DNA from: Pelobates cultripes
Lineage: Eukaryota; Chordata; Amphibia; Anura; Pelobatidae
Direction: 5' to 3'
Assembly: GCA_933207985.1 (NCBI GenBank)
Contig: OW240915.1
Location: 116,063,298-116,127,297 of the forward strand
Length of the DNA: 64,000 bases
Below are positions 1 to 10,895 of the stretch, piece after piece (the first letter of the stretch is position 1; every line of letters begins with the position of its first letter). The position numbers and the translations under genes were made by a program. The notes under the pieces were generated by a model, which ran no database searches, was not told the origin of the DNA, and was given only the letters and a program-made list of their open reading frames with translations.

Positions 1-630
1 TGAACCCCTGAGGGTTAAAAAATAAATAAAAAGTTAATCCTCAGGGGTTAAAAAAAATTAGATCACAGTATAATACTGTGATCTCTATTTGATCGCTGTA
101 GGCAGTGATCGACTGGCAGGGAAGGGGTTAATTTTTATTTGGACTAGGTAAAGGGTTTTTTTTTTTTTACTTAAACATTATTAAAACATTTTTTTAAGCT
201 TAATTTTTAATTTTTTAAAGTTTATTTTAAAACTTTTTTTAACGTTAACCCCTAGTTAGCCTAACGCCAAATCCCCCAATTCCCCACTAACTTCCACCCA
301 CCCCAGCTAGCTAAATATATAATTTTAAAATATTTTAATTAATTAATTAAAAAAAATTAACCCTGAGGGTTAAAAAAAAAAAAGAATTAACCCTCAGGGG
401 TTAAAAAAAAAAATCAGATCATAGTAAAATGTAATCCCTGCCAATTGATCACTGTAGTCAGTGATCAATTGGCAGGGAAGGGGTTAATTTTTTATTAAAA
501 TGGGTAAGGGGGGGGGTACTTTAAATTAACTTTATTGTTTTAACAGCAGGGGGCAGGATCATCACTGATCCGGCTCCCTGCACTTCACACAGAACCCGGA
601 AGTGCAGGGAGCCGGTAGGTGAGTATACAG

Positions 631-677
631 AGCACATGTGCTCGCTCTGACTTGCGGTCAGAGCGAGCACATGTGCT
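631..677. repeat. Perfect 21-bp hairpin
   Basis: The 21 bases at 631-651 are the exact reverse complement of 657-677, separated by the five-base loop ttgcg. It lies inside the fold-back cluster. An 11-bp stem with loop aatgc follows at 701-727, nested in an outer seven-base ggtgctc/gagcacc pairing. Confidence 0.9.
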
Positions 678-786
678 GGGCAGCCTGACCGGGTGCTCCC
701 GGTATGCCTCTAATGCAGAGGCATACCAGAGCACCATTAACCCCGCGATCGCCGCGATAGCGGCGATCCGGGGTTAATTTTACCGC

Positions 787-852
787 GTGACGGACGAGGT
801 CCGTCACTCGTCGTTAAGGGTCTCCCCTCTGTGACGGACCTCGTCCGTCACT
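787..852. repeat. Pair of mutually complementary hairpins
   Basis: Positions 787-807 and 832-852 each form a perfect 9-bp stem (gtgacggac/gtccgtcac), with loops gag and ctc. Because the loops are complementary, each 21-mer is the exact reverse complement of the other. They belong to the same fold-back repeat and probably reflect repeated inversion-type duplication. Confidence 0.85.
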
Positions 853-935
853 CGTCCTTAAGGGGTTAAGGACACAACTTCTGGAATAAAAGGGAATCAT
901 GACGGAATATTTCCTGTGTCCTTAAGGGGTTAAGC

Positions 936-1072
936 ATGCGTGGCATATGCATAAGGCTATCCTAACTATAAGATAAGGCCAGGGACTAATGAAAGCATTT
1001 TTCAAAATTGGGCAGGCTAGATGGGCCGAATGGTTCTTATCTGCCGTCACATTCTATGTTTCTATGGGTATC
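936..1072 (+). mobile_element. LINE 3'-end fragment
   Basis: This sequence (gcataaggctatcc..., then agatgggccgaatggttctt and ccgtcacattctatgtttct) matches the segment at 61845-61985, where it is preceded by a recognisable LINE reverse-transcriptase C-terminal motif. It is therefore a truncated 3' end of the same LINE, or of a SINE sharing its tail. No target duplication could be defined. Confidence 0.6.
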
Positions 1073-4000
1073 AGATGAAGGTGCAAGCTGATCCTATCGG
1101 CCTTCTGGCACACTGTGGCAAAAAATTACATATACCACAGGATTAGCCTCCATCTCTGCTCATTTCTCTGCAGTGGATTCCTGCATTATGCAAGATTTTA
1201 TAACATTCAACTAATGTTGATCTATAACTATGTTGACCAATCTATATAGCGGGTATGATATTTAGCCTGATATACAACCCCATTGGAAATTTACTCTATA
1301 TAGGATTTCTTGTAAGCATGTTTTCTTTTTATAGTTAGCACTACCTTGTCGTACCTAACTAATCTTGCTACCATAATGTCTACTGCCATAGCTTGTATTA
1401 CATGCCAAAGCTTATATTAGAATGTTCTCACAAAAATATGCTGTTTTACCAAGTGACACTACTGTTTCTTGTGACATGCCCATTATCACTATCTCTATTG
1501 TGTTTCACAAGTCATACTATCTCTAACACAGTGGTCCCACAACAAAGCCTATTTTAGATCCTGATTGCTTCAGATAACTATTAAGAGACTCACTCCTGTT
1601 TACCTACCCTGTTTTCTTTATAATTTACATGTGAGGTATTTATTAGTTTATTTTTGTTTGTTTTTTAAAAAAGAAATGTGCAAATATCTCATGCCATGCA
1701 ATGTATTTTCCTGTAAGTTAATGCAATGCTTGTCAACGCTATCGTGGCACAATAAAAATAAAGAAATGGAAAAAAAAAGTGTATATATTATTTGTGGGTA
1801 CACTTAAAAGGAAAAGTGTTAAATTACAGTGAAAGAAAAACATGTAAAAAAAATTAAATTGAGCTGTCACAAAATGGTTGCATTTGGGAAAAGGCTCATG
1901 CATGAAAAGGTTAAACATAATATCATCAATTAGTCCTGGATTATAATAAGTCATGGGTCTAAATTTCAAGTGGCATATGAATGCATCTGAAACCTTGTTT
2001 TAAGAATGTCTCTAATATTTAAGCAATTTCTCGTTACCTTCTTTACAGTATTCACCTACTTAGAAAATGGCACAGAAAACTTCAGGGAAGATCATCAACA
2101 AAAGAGCAGTAATTCCATGGTACCAACATTATTACATTTTCTGTTGTAAAACACACTGTCATATCCTGTTTGTATTTTCTATAATGTGGATGAAATGTAT
2201 ATATTTAATACATAATACTTAATTACCACCTGAAGCTTATGTATTACATGTATTCTATTTTTTATCAAATAACTAATTTATGTAATGTCCTACATATGTG
2301 GAAACTTTTTACCAAGTCAGCATTGCCTAAAAGTATGGGAAATTTGCTTATATATGATAATGCATAAAGTAAAATTAATTATGCATAACATTTTTGTATT
2401 GTGTCATGAATAAAAGTGTAAATTAAGGATTGTGTAGAAATGAATTAAGGTACCGAAACACCCCAAATTATTCTTATGTGAAATAACAAAACATGTAAGA
2501 AAAAAAATTATAAAAAGTGTTTGTTTTATCACTAGTGAATTAACAACCAAACTGCAAAATAAATGCTACAATTTAAAAAAAAAATTCCAGCTCAGATATA
2601 ATAACAGCTTGGCTATTTTAACCTGGATTTTAAAATGTGTCCTACATTTCAGCACGATTTGGTGTTTGTAAAATTAGCTCCTATGTATTAAGACAAAATA
2701 CCTCTGGAGTGAAATCCACAGTCATGAACCTATCTATATTAATGGAAAACTTTCCATGGAAAACATTTTTTTTTTTTTTGCGTGTAGTCAGGTCAGCTGG
2801 TAGAAAATATACCAATTCCACTATTATATAAGCAGTTAGTAGTTTCATAGCCTATGACTTCTGATATTTTACATTAATGCCTCATTGCCGTCTTTTAGGA
2901 TCTTAATGGTGGCATTCAGTATAAGTTTACACCTCTGGAAACTGTATTCACATCAATATAACATCATATCATGATTTATCCATTGATCCAGTCAGTGTTT
3001 TGATTTTTGAGAATGTTGTAGTCAGCATTGGGTTTAACAAGATTGAGAGTGGCATAATGCATTCTGACTGAAGTACTTGCATCCAATGAGGATCTCCACG
3101 GAATCCTTTTTTAGAATTCCGTGGAGCCAGTATCTGTTCAGACTGCATTGACAAGCCTTTTCCTATGCTAGTTGCATTTTTTTCCCACTCATTGTTTGTA
3201 CAGAAAACAATTGCACAACCATTGACATTACATTACTGTGATGTGACATATCTGCCAGTCTGAATATCCTCTTGAGTCTTTCTACAATCCCTACTTACCA
3301 GACTGTCTTCTTCACCAGGTTCTGGCCATCTGTAGTCATATTTTTTAGTGCTGTAAAGTTTTCCGCCATACAATTCAAATGCAATAAGTAATCAAAATAA
3401 TTTAAATGTTCACTTGCTTTAATTAAATATGACAGCAGCATAGCTTTTGGCTATTACCACAATATTGAATAAATTAATGTCATGTTAATGTACGTTTTAA
3501 TTAACATTACAAGCTAAAATGTAAGCACTTCAATAAACTGTTAATTGCCATTTGTTGACAACTTAAAAATGTCTAAATTAACATGGTCTTCAACAATAAC
3601 AGGAAATAAAATCTCTAAAATGGATACAGAATAGATACAGAATACATGCAGAAGGCATGGTAGATGGAATCCACTATGAAGCATTTTCCAATTAATAAGA
3701 ATTTGTTTTAATCTCAAAAGTAGTGCATACAAATTCTGCTGTATAGTAAATTACCATAACAAATTTCATAACATATTAATCTCAGTGATGTAGTTATGGC
3801 ATACTTCCCAAGTGTCCTTATTTAGAAGGGTCAATCCCTATTTTGGACCCTGTCCTAATGTCCATCTTCTAGGAGCTCCATATTGTTGTTGTGTCTGAGT
3901 GTATAACAGATAATCCACAATAATAACAAAAATTCTTTAAACTACAATAAATATGTTTAGAAATCAGTAAATAAGATACAATGTTCTTGTTCTAAATTAC

Positions 4001-4088
4001 ATTTTAGTTGCATAATTTGTTATTAATTGTTGTTATTATTATTAATAAATTAAAAACTTCTCAGAACAGCCTTTCTCCTAGCCACATC
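1073..4088. other. AT-rich region, mostly featureless
   Basis: About 3 kb of AT-rich, mostly unique-looking DNA. I see no recognisable gene, RNA or transposon end, apart from the minus-strand reading frame at 2969-3388. Short ORFs here look random. Confidence 0.5.
2969..3388 (-). pseudogene. Unidentified minus-strand reading frame with one stop
   Basis: Read on the minus strand, one frame stays open for roughly 140 codons, interrupted by a single TAA near 3225. It begins near the peptide AFELYGGKLYSTKKYDYRWP and ends at the stop before 2969; the downstream half contains APRNSKKGFRGDPHWMQVLQ. A good 5' splice-site sequence (ctg|gtaagt) sits inside it, near 3298 on the minus strand. Composition is protein-like rather than low-complexity. 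I do not recognise the family. It could be a decayed retrocopy, a fragment of a host gene on the opposite strand, or chance in AT-rich DNA. Confidence 0.25.
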
Positions 4089-4819
4089 CAGGGCTGTAAC
4101 AAGACATTGTGCTGCCTGGGTCCAAGGATTAAATGCTGCCCCCTCACCAAAACCACAGCACATGCATTATGTTATGCAGTGTGTGCAGTGAACACAGTGT
4201 CTGTGTAGGGAATGCAGTGTGTATTTTATGCAGTTTGTATAGTGGATGCAGAGTGTGCTTGTGTAGTGGATGCAGTGTCTGTATCTGTGTAGTGAAAGCA
4301 GTATCTGAGTTTTTTAGTGGATGCAGTGTCAGTGTATGTGTATGCATTGTGTGTGTAGTGTATACATTGTGTGTATAGTGTATGCCGAGAGTGTGTTTGT
4401 ATAGTGTATGCAGAGAATGTGTTTGTGTAGTGGATGCAGTGTGTGTTGTGGGTGCAGCATTTAGCATTTTGACCACTAAAGCAAAGATGCAATTTGTTGT
4501 CCCTTCCTACCCCCCACCAAAAAAATACATATTTAACTGTGTTTGTCTTAACCCCCCTTTTCAGTTTCTTTTGTGTGTCTTATCCCATCATTTGTATCTT
4601 ACCCCTTTTAGTGTATCTTACCCCCCTTTTGTGTCTTAAATTCCATTTAGTGTATTTTATCTCTTCCCCCCCCCCTTTGTGTCTTATAAACCCGGTGCAT
4701 CCCATTATCCCCTTTGTGTGTCATTGTCTCTATTCCCAGCTCTGTGTGTCACTGTCCCCATCCAAATCTCCTTTGTGTGGAGATGTGCCCTTCCCCAGCC
4801 CCTCTGTGTGTATCACATT
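4089..4819. repeat. TG-rich tandem repeat and pyrimidine-rich tract
   Basis: From about 4200 to 4460 there are irregular repeats of a unit like agtggatgcagtgtgtg. Then comes a pyrimidine-rich stretch with repeated tgtgtctta and ccccttttgtgt. The sequence resumes unchanged in character after the hAT insertion (6796 onward), and agtggatg/agtggacgaagtg units reappear at 7158-7290. So one older repeat has been split. Long His/Thr or Cys/Val ORFs here are repeat artefacts. Confidence 0.6.
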
Positions 4820-5676
4820 CAGGGCAGGACTGGGAAAAAAATTCGGCGCGGGCATTTTTTTTGTCACAGCGGCTCACTAAGAAGGGGGCGGGGCAGAGAG
4901 GGTATGTTTTGTCATCACTCATGACAAACACGCCCCCTCTCAAAGTGAGCATGTTGGTTCAATGCTCTTCCAGGGCAGACCATGCGCAGAGCTCTGCTGA
5001 AGAGCTCTAGCATGAGAAAAAAGCCCTGTATTTGTTCTGCACAGTGCAAGCAAATTTAATAACATGCTTGCACTGTGTTTCCTTGCAACTTGTCTCTGGT
5101 GTCTCTATAAATGGATAGCAGGAGACAAAAGGACCAGGAAAGAGTATTGTGCATGTGTTTGGAGCCTGCTTGTGGTATTGCGTGTGTGCAGAGTGAGCTG
5201 GTCGTGGTGTGGTATTGTGTAATAAGGTCGGTTTTAGTCGTGTTGTGTTTGTGGTGTAATGTAATGCATATGTGGCTAGGGGCTGTAGAGAATGTGTGTA
5301 TAGGGGATGTAGCAAGTGTGTGCATTTAGGCTATAGTGTGTGTGTGTGTGTGTGTGTGTGTGTAGGTGATGTAGTGTTTGTAGAGAGTATGTGTTCAGGG
5401 AATGTGTTTGCTTACAAGGAATCTAGTGTGCGTATAGGGGATCCAGAGTGTGTGTGTGTGTATGTATGTATGTGTATATATATATGTCTTGTGTGTGTTT
5501 GAAGGACCCAGACTATGTATAGGAGATCTAGTGAGCGTGCGTATATAACGGATTCAGAGTGTATATAGGGATCTAGTGTGTGTATGTGTGTAGATGATCC
5601 AGAGTTGGGTAAAGGATCTAGTGTGTGTCTGGAATGTAATGTGTTTAGGGGTGCAGTGTGTGTGTGTGAGGGGTGA

Positions 5677-5717
<41 letters not shown>

Positions 5718-6787
5718 TATATAAATATGTTTAGAAGTATTGTGTATGTGTGTGATGCAGTGTATCGGGCGGTTGTGTGTGTATGTGAGGGGTGCCGCAT
5801 ATGTGTGTGATGGATGCTGTGTATGAGGGTGCTGTATGTGATTGATTTGTGTGAGGGTGCTGTGTGTGTGGGTGCTGTGCATGATGTGTGTGAGTGCTGA
5901 GTGTGATAGTGCTGTGTATGATGTGTGTGAGTGAGTGTGTGATGTGTGTGAGTGCTGAGTGTGATAGTGCTGTGTGTGATGTGTGTGAGAGTGCTGAGAG
6001 TGCTGTGATGTGTGAGATTGCTGTGTATGATGTGTGTGTGTTTTGTGTGATGTGTGTGAGTGCTGAGTGTGATGTGTGTGAGTGCTGTGTGTGAGTGATG
6101 AGAGTGCTGAGTGTGATGTGTGTGAGAGTGCTGTGATGTGTGAGATTGCTGTGTATGATGTATGTGAGAGTGTTTTGTGTGATGTGTGTGAGTGCTGAGA
6201 GTGCTGAGTGTGAGAGTGCTGTGTATGAGGTGTGTGAGAGTGCCGTGTATAAATGTTGTGTGTTGGGGGTAAATAAACAAATAAAAAAATAAGCGGGGTT
6301 AAATATAGAAATAAAAAAAACTAAGGGGGGTAAATAAACAATTAAAAAAAAAAAGCTAAGCAGGCATTAAACCCCCCCCCTCCCTTCTTACCTTTAGCCT
6401 GGGAGGGGAGGGACCAGCACTCGTTCATCATCCCTGGTGGTCCAGTGGTGAGGGCTGAGGGCTAGAGTTCACTCTTGCGAGATCAGGGTGTTGCCATGGC
6501 AACGCTCCCGATCTCGCGAGAGGAGCCCGGCGGAGCTGCAAGATAGTTCTCCGCCAGGTCCTCTCCCTCCCTCCCCAGCCGCAGGTCTATTTAAATGGGC
6601 CGGTGAGGGAGATCTTTGATCTCCCCACCGGCCCTTCATGGAAGACTGCGGGGCCGGCGCTCGGATAGCGCCGGCCCTGCATAGACCAGCAGGGGAGATC
6701 CTGGGACCTCCCCTGCCGGCCTCGGCCCATGGCCACTGCGGCCCACCGGCCATTTGCCCGGTGTGCCCGATGGCCAGTCCGGGCCTG
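4820..6787. mobile_element. Non-autonomous hAT-type DNA transposon
   Basis: The ends are terminal inverted repeats: cagggcaggactgg at 4820-4833 and ccagtccgggcctg at 6774-6787, matching at 12 of 14 positions. They are flanked by a perfect 8-bp target duplication, atcacatt, at 4812-4819 and 6788-6795. An 8-bp duplication and a CAGGG terminus are typical of the hAT superfamily. The interior has no transposase: it holds TG/GA microsatellite-like expansion (about 5330-6250) and a GC-rich right part with a palindrome around ttgccatggcaa. It must have been mobilised by a transposase encoded elsewhere. Confidence 0.88.
5330..6250. repeat. Expanded (TG)n / gtgtgtgag minisatellite
   Basis: Degenerate TG-rich tandem repeats with units such as gtgtgtgagtgctgagtgtga, a pure TG run near 5339-5362 and a TA run near 5700-5717. 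They lie within the hAT element and produce long spurious His/Thr-rich minus-strand ORFs. Confidence 0.85.
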
Positions 6788-7341
6788 ATCACATTTGCCC
6801 TCTTTTCAGCCCCTCTCTGTGTCTCTGTCTCCTTCCCCTGGTCCTTTTCTGTTCCCTTCTCTCTCTTTCCTCCTTGCATGCCTACTTACCTCCCTTCTTG
6901 TCTAGTGGCCAAGATGACCTCAGTAAAGGATCTTCTGTTTCCTCTAGTAGGACTGACAGGAAGCTGTTCACTGCTCTCACTGAGCACTTTTTAGACCAGG
7001 TTGAGGATAAAGATCTGCTTGTTCACGCTACATGAAGTGTTTGACGGAGGGGGAGTGCTCTCCTCCTACCGATCACCTGGACCCTTGATGTTGTGCCCCT
7101 TAGACGGGTGCACCTTAAGGTGGCTACATGTGCCACCTTATGGTAATGCTGGCCCTGAGTGGATGTATTGTCTGTGTTTTTTTAGTGGACGAAGTGTCTT
7201 TTTTTAGTGGACGAAGTGTCTTTGTTTAGTGGATGCGTTGTCGATTAAGTGGATACAGTGTGTGTAGTGGATGCAAGTGTGTTCACACTGCATGTAGTGT
7301 GTAGTATGCCGGGATGTTGCCATGGCAACACACATATATAT
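6788..7341. other. Continuation of the split outer repeat
   Basis: Begins with the duplicated target site and carries on the pyrimidine-rich sequence interrupted at 4819. It contains agtggatg/agtggacgaagtgtc repeats (7158-7290) and the palindrome gttgccatggcaac near 7315-7328. No coding potential was recognised. Confidence 0.5.
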
Positions 7342-8499
7342 TGTGACAGACCCATCTGTATTAACTAGAATTGCTGTGTTCGTCTGTTTTGCCATTTGCA
7401 TGAATTGCCCCATTCGTAAGGGAATGTATTTTTTTTGTCGAACGGAACTACCGAACGGACGGCCACCCAGAAGAGAAGTGTGCTGCTGGTTAACCTATTG
7501 ATCCCAATTAGAACGTTGCAGTTAACCACAGACACTTCTCAATTAAAACCGAATACAGGGTGGTCGTCGTTCGTATGTCGACCACGAGGCGGCGGCCATT
7601 TTAACTATGCGAAAGCCCAGCGGTGTTCGACGGTTATTCCATGGAACTAAAAACGGACACTTTTTCAACCAAGCACCGCTGAAGCCTTCGACCTCCCCTT
7701 CTCAATCGACAAAAATATACGAATACCGGCCGTTCGAGAGATTTAAAGGCATGAATGGACTTACCCCAGATAGCCTTCCCATGGAGTCAATCGCGTACCG
7801 AAGAACTGTAACAGACTTTGACTCCATGGCAATTGAACTATGTGTGTGGGATATGAGCGCTATTCGCCAATAATATGCACTCAGATCCAGGCTATCTGGG
7901 GATGTGTTATACGAATGCAATACGTTCAACAGTTATAAAGTTATGTATTTTAATGTGTTTTGTAACTTGTATTTAAAATGGCGATTTGCCTCTGCTCTGG
8001 GAGATAATTTAATTACTTCTCAATTATCTCCCGAGCAGAGGGAGGAAACTGTGTTGCATGCTGGGAATATTGTGGGGATGTATGTCTGAAATGTCCCCAT
8101 GTTATTCCAGTCTCCCATTTGGTCCCCTAGGGGAGTGTCCACCAAGTGGGAGACCTGCATAAATACGGGCAGGTAGCCCACAGTAAACTCAGTTCGTGTT
8201 TTACCCTCAAAGCGGAGCTTGGTCTCGTTATTGGGGGGATTTTATTACCGGCGACTAGAGACTGCTTATTGGGATAATTTGCCGCTTGGAAACTATTGCC
8301 GTTCGACTGCTATTGGCGATTCGTGCATTTGGAGCTCGTGAAGGGAAAGAGCCGTACAGGTACCGTTCGGGAGTTTGGAGAGTTCCCTGGCTGGCAGTTC
8401 GCATGGTTGTACTGCATACGCTACCAGACCACATTATTGCGAACGGGGAGCATTCACTAAACGGCGGTTTGTGCATTTATTACTGGAGGTACCGTAACA
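7342..8499 (+). mobile_element. Solo LTR (family related to the LTRs at 23141 and 25862)
   Basis: Starts tgtgacagac and ends accgtaaca, giving the canonical TG...CA boundaries. Flanks are tatat (7337-7341) and tacat (8500-8504), which agree at 4 of 5 positions and probably represent the 5-bp target duplication inside an AT/AC microsatellite. The block cagtctcccatttggtcccc, then gtgggagacctgcataaatac and an Ile-free non-coding tail, is clearly homologous to the reverse complement of 23141-24352. Cataaatac near 8157 is the likely promoter TATA. Loss of the interior by LTR-LTR recombination is the usual origin. Confidence 0.75.
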
Positions 8500-8502
8500 T
8501 AC

Positions 8503-8533
<31 letters not shown>

Positions 8534-8554
8534 TACACACACACACATATACAC
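8500..8554. repeat. (AT)n(AC)n microsatellite
   Basis: Simple dinucleotide run between the solo LTR and the mariner-type MITE. Confidence 0.9.
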
Positions 8555-8987
8555 GGAACAAAATTATAAACGCAACACTTTTGTTTTTGCCCCCATTTTT
8601 CATGAGCTGAACTCAAAGATCTAAGACTTTTTCTACGTACATAAAAGGCCTATTTCTCTTGAATATTCATAAATCTGTGTTAGTGAGCACTTCTCCTTTG
8701 CCGAGACAATCCATCCACCTCATAGGTGTGGCATATCAAGATGCTGATTAGACAGCATGATTATTGCACAGGTGTGCCTTAGACTGGCCACAGTAAAAGG
8801 CCACTCTATAACATGTGCAGTTTTACTGTATTGGGAGGGTCCAGGGGGGTCCAAAAACCAGTCAGTATCTGGTGTGAACACCATTTGACTCACGCAGTGC
8901 AACACATCGCCTTCTCCTAGGTCTTTGATATCAGCTCATAAAAAATGGGGGCAAAAACAAAAAGTGTAGCGTTTATAATTTAGTTCC
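8555..8987. mobile_element. Mariner-type MITE
   Basis: The left end, ggaacaaaattataaacgca, and the right end, gcgtttataatttagttcc, are inverted repeats. Complementarity continues inward through the ttttgtttttgcccccattt block, giving a terminal inverted repeat of about 55 bp. The interior (8610-8930) is non-coding. Layout and sequence are those of short Tc1/mariner-class elements common in vertebrates. A second partial terminus (tgaacaaaattataaa) occurs at 8997-9012, suggesting an older truncated copy next to it. Confidence 0.75.
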
Positions 8988-8996
8988 AACATATAC

Positions 8997-9062
8997 TGAA
9001 CAAAATTATAAAGCCTGGCACATTGAAAGAAATGCTTTTGACAAGTAGCAATTAGTTATTTC
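8997..9062. repeat. Partial mariner-like terminus with hairpin
   Basis: tgaacaaaattataaa repeats the terminus of the adjacent MITE. It is followed by cattgaaagaaat near 9020 and its complement atttctttcaatg ending near 9070, forming a hairpin. Confidence 0.4.
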
Positions 9063-9224
9063 TTTCAATGGGAACTGACGTTAGTGCTGGGGATGGAGAA
9101 AAAGACAGAGGGGCTGAGCAGATAGCACTGTGAAGAGCATTATACGTCCAAAAATTATTTAGCCTCATAACCCATAGTTCCCAACATTTCAAATGCACAA
9201 CGATAAACACTTTAATTTTAGGGT

Positions 9225-10715
9225 GTGACCAGGGCTGGCCCGTCCATATGTCCCGGTGGGGCCATGGATCTAGATGGCTTTTATTCAGACAAACTTCCCC
9301 CCCGGTCTTCACAGTGGTCCAACTCCTGAAACTGTAGCGTGGCGGCTAGGAGTATTGCGACTCCTGCTTTCTTAGTTGTCGGATTGTTGTGGAATATTTA
9401 GCGTGATACAATCTATTCTATAGCCTCAGAGCCATACTCCTGAGTAAGTGAGTCTCTTGCAAGAAGGCTATGGATGCACCATGTGTTCGGAGTTCCCTCA
9501 GCACATGTGTTCTGCATTCCAGGGCGTTAAGTCCCCTGCAGTTAAGGGTGAGGACAGCAAAGGGTGCCGGTCGGAATGCCATCGGCCCGGATGAGTGTGA
9601 CCGCCCATGAGGCGCACAGGAGTGTGGTCCGCAGAGGAACAGCAGCCATTATATGTGTGAAAGGTGGTTATAAGAGGAAAGGGTGGGGGAGATAGTGGTG
9701 TATGGCGTGTGGGTCTCCCAGGTGCGCCCCACCCCTCTGTCCGTAGGTGGGGGTTGGCCGGGAAAGCTCTGGTAAGGGAAATGAGAAAGGAAGAAATGAT
9801 AGATAAGTGGGAGAAGAGAGAGAGCAAGTATCTAAGCCCTAAGGAAGCCCCTGGATAGTAGAGTGATACTCCCTAGGGCCCTCAATACCCCACCACCCAT
9901 GATAGGCACATGAGCGAGTGTGGGAAACGTTGCACAATCACCACCATCAGGCCACAGTAACCTTACGTTTAAGTTATTAAATATGTCACTTGCTCGTCTC
10001 AAAGCCCAAATATAACAGAAAAATAACAGTGCTAAACATATGTACACATTAACTGTATAAGTTGTATGAAACATACATCTGAACTTCCAGACTCTAGCAT
10101 AAAAACAGACAATGCATCCCCATATCTGCCATCATTCCCAGGTTAGACTTCCGCTATCCAATGTCATTATGGAGAATGTTGGGGACACCTCTGACCCTCT
10201 CCTAGCCCAATGGCTGCCGCCTAGGTTCATGCGATCTGCTACTCCCTCTCCCCCAGGTCCAAAAGGAAAAAGCCTATCCCCAGTGGGCAGTACATGAGCT
10301 GACTTCCCCTCTTTACGGATGACAGTTAACTATTAATATATCCCATCTCGTAGTAGCAGCCTCCATCCCCCCCAACCCCTCCTCCCCCCTCCTCATTTCT
10401 ATACATGGTCTGTCCCCCCTCCCTCTCCATCTCTCCATAAATGTCCCTAACTTTCCCTCCTTTCACATGTAACTCGGGCCTCATGTCCCTGCTGGAGCTG
10501 TTGAGTGGCGCTGTCTCTCCCATTCCCCCACCTCCTCTTCCCCCATGGCCTGCGTTCAGGGCTGTCGTCCTTCCCTCCACCCCAGACCTGTCCCTCATGG
10601 CTCTATTGTAGCTCTGATCCATCCATATGTCTGGTCATCAGATACCCAGCAGATACAATCATTTTGGACTTTCTTAGTAACTTATGTCTTCCATCCCCCA
10701 TATTAAATTTGTAAC
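9225..10715 (-). mobile_element. L1-type LINE fragment (5' of ORF2), decayed
   Basis: Minus-strand L1 remnant. The start of ORF2 (9421-9582) is recognisable. Further into the endonuclease domain, in another frame, the segment near 9290-9330 reads ELDHCEDRGG, a conserved endonuclease block. Sequence upstream of ORF2 on the minus strand (9583-10715) is GC/purine-rich and would be the ORF1-ORF2 junction or ORF1 region, but I could not recognise an ORF1 product. The reverse transcriptase is absent. The 3' limit, near cagggctggcccgtcc at 9229, is approximate. Confidence 0.65.
9421..9582 (-). pseudogene. L1 ORF2 N-terminus (AP endonuclease), truncated
   Basis: Translation from the ATG at 9582 gives 54 residues before a TAG at 9418-9420. 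It contains LTLNCRGLN followed by IAFLQETHL, the N-terminal metal-binding and catalytic motifs of L1 AP-like endonucleases (Asn near residue 14; the Gln-Glu-Thr-His block near residues 42-45). The enzyme nicks target DNA for target-primed reverse transcription. The in-frame stop and following frame changes mark it as dead. The start matches the usual position, about 10 residues before the LTLN motif. Confidence 0.75.
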
Positions 10716-10895
10716 TCACCTTTTTAAAACTGGTGCCAAAACGTACACTTTATATTCAAGGTGGGATGTTACCATTAATTTATAAAAAGGCAAAATGATA
10801 TTTGATAACGTGAATTGTACAATCATTTGCAATGACAGACAGGCATAGTATACTGTTGCCTAGTTTATCTATAATTGTTCACAAGTCCTTTTCAT

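Larger units (their letters stand above)
1..935. repeat. Fold-back (inverted-repeat) element cluster
   Basis: Non-coding repeat built of nested palindromes. A block with a run like aaccctcaggggttaa, then a gatcac...gtgatc hairpin, then ggcagggaaggggttaattt occurs twice (about 1-135 and 360-490), so the left part is a diverged tandem duplication. The right part is GC-rich and packed with hairpins: 631-677, 701-727, and the pair 787-807 and 832-852. It ends with ccttaaggggttaag repeated at both sides of a short segment (about 860-935), a pattern typical of amphibian terminal inverted repeats. No ORF is present. The left end lies outside the window, so the superfamily cannot be assigned. Confidence 0.7.

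Noticed and set aside
5412..6280. Long minus-strand His/Thr-rich ORFs
   Set aside because: They are translations of TG/CA tandem repeats inside a hAT element; no start context, domain or non-repetitive composition.
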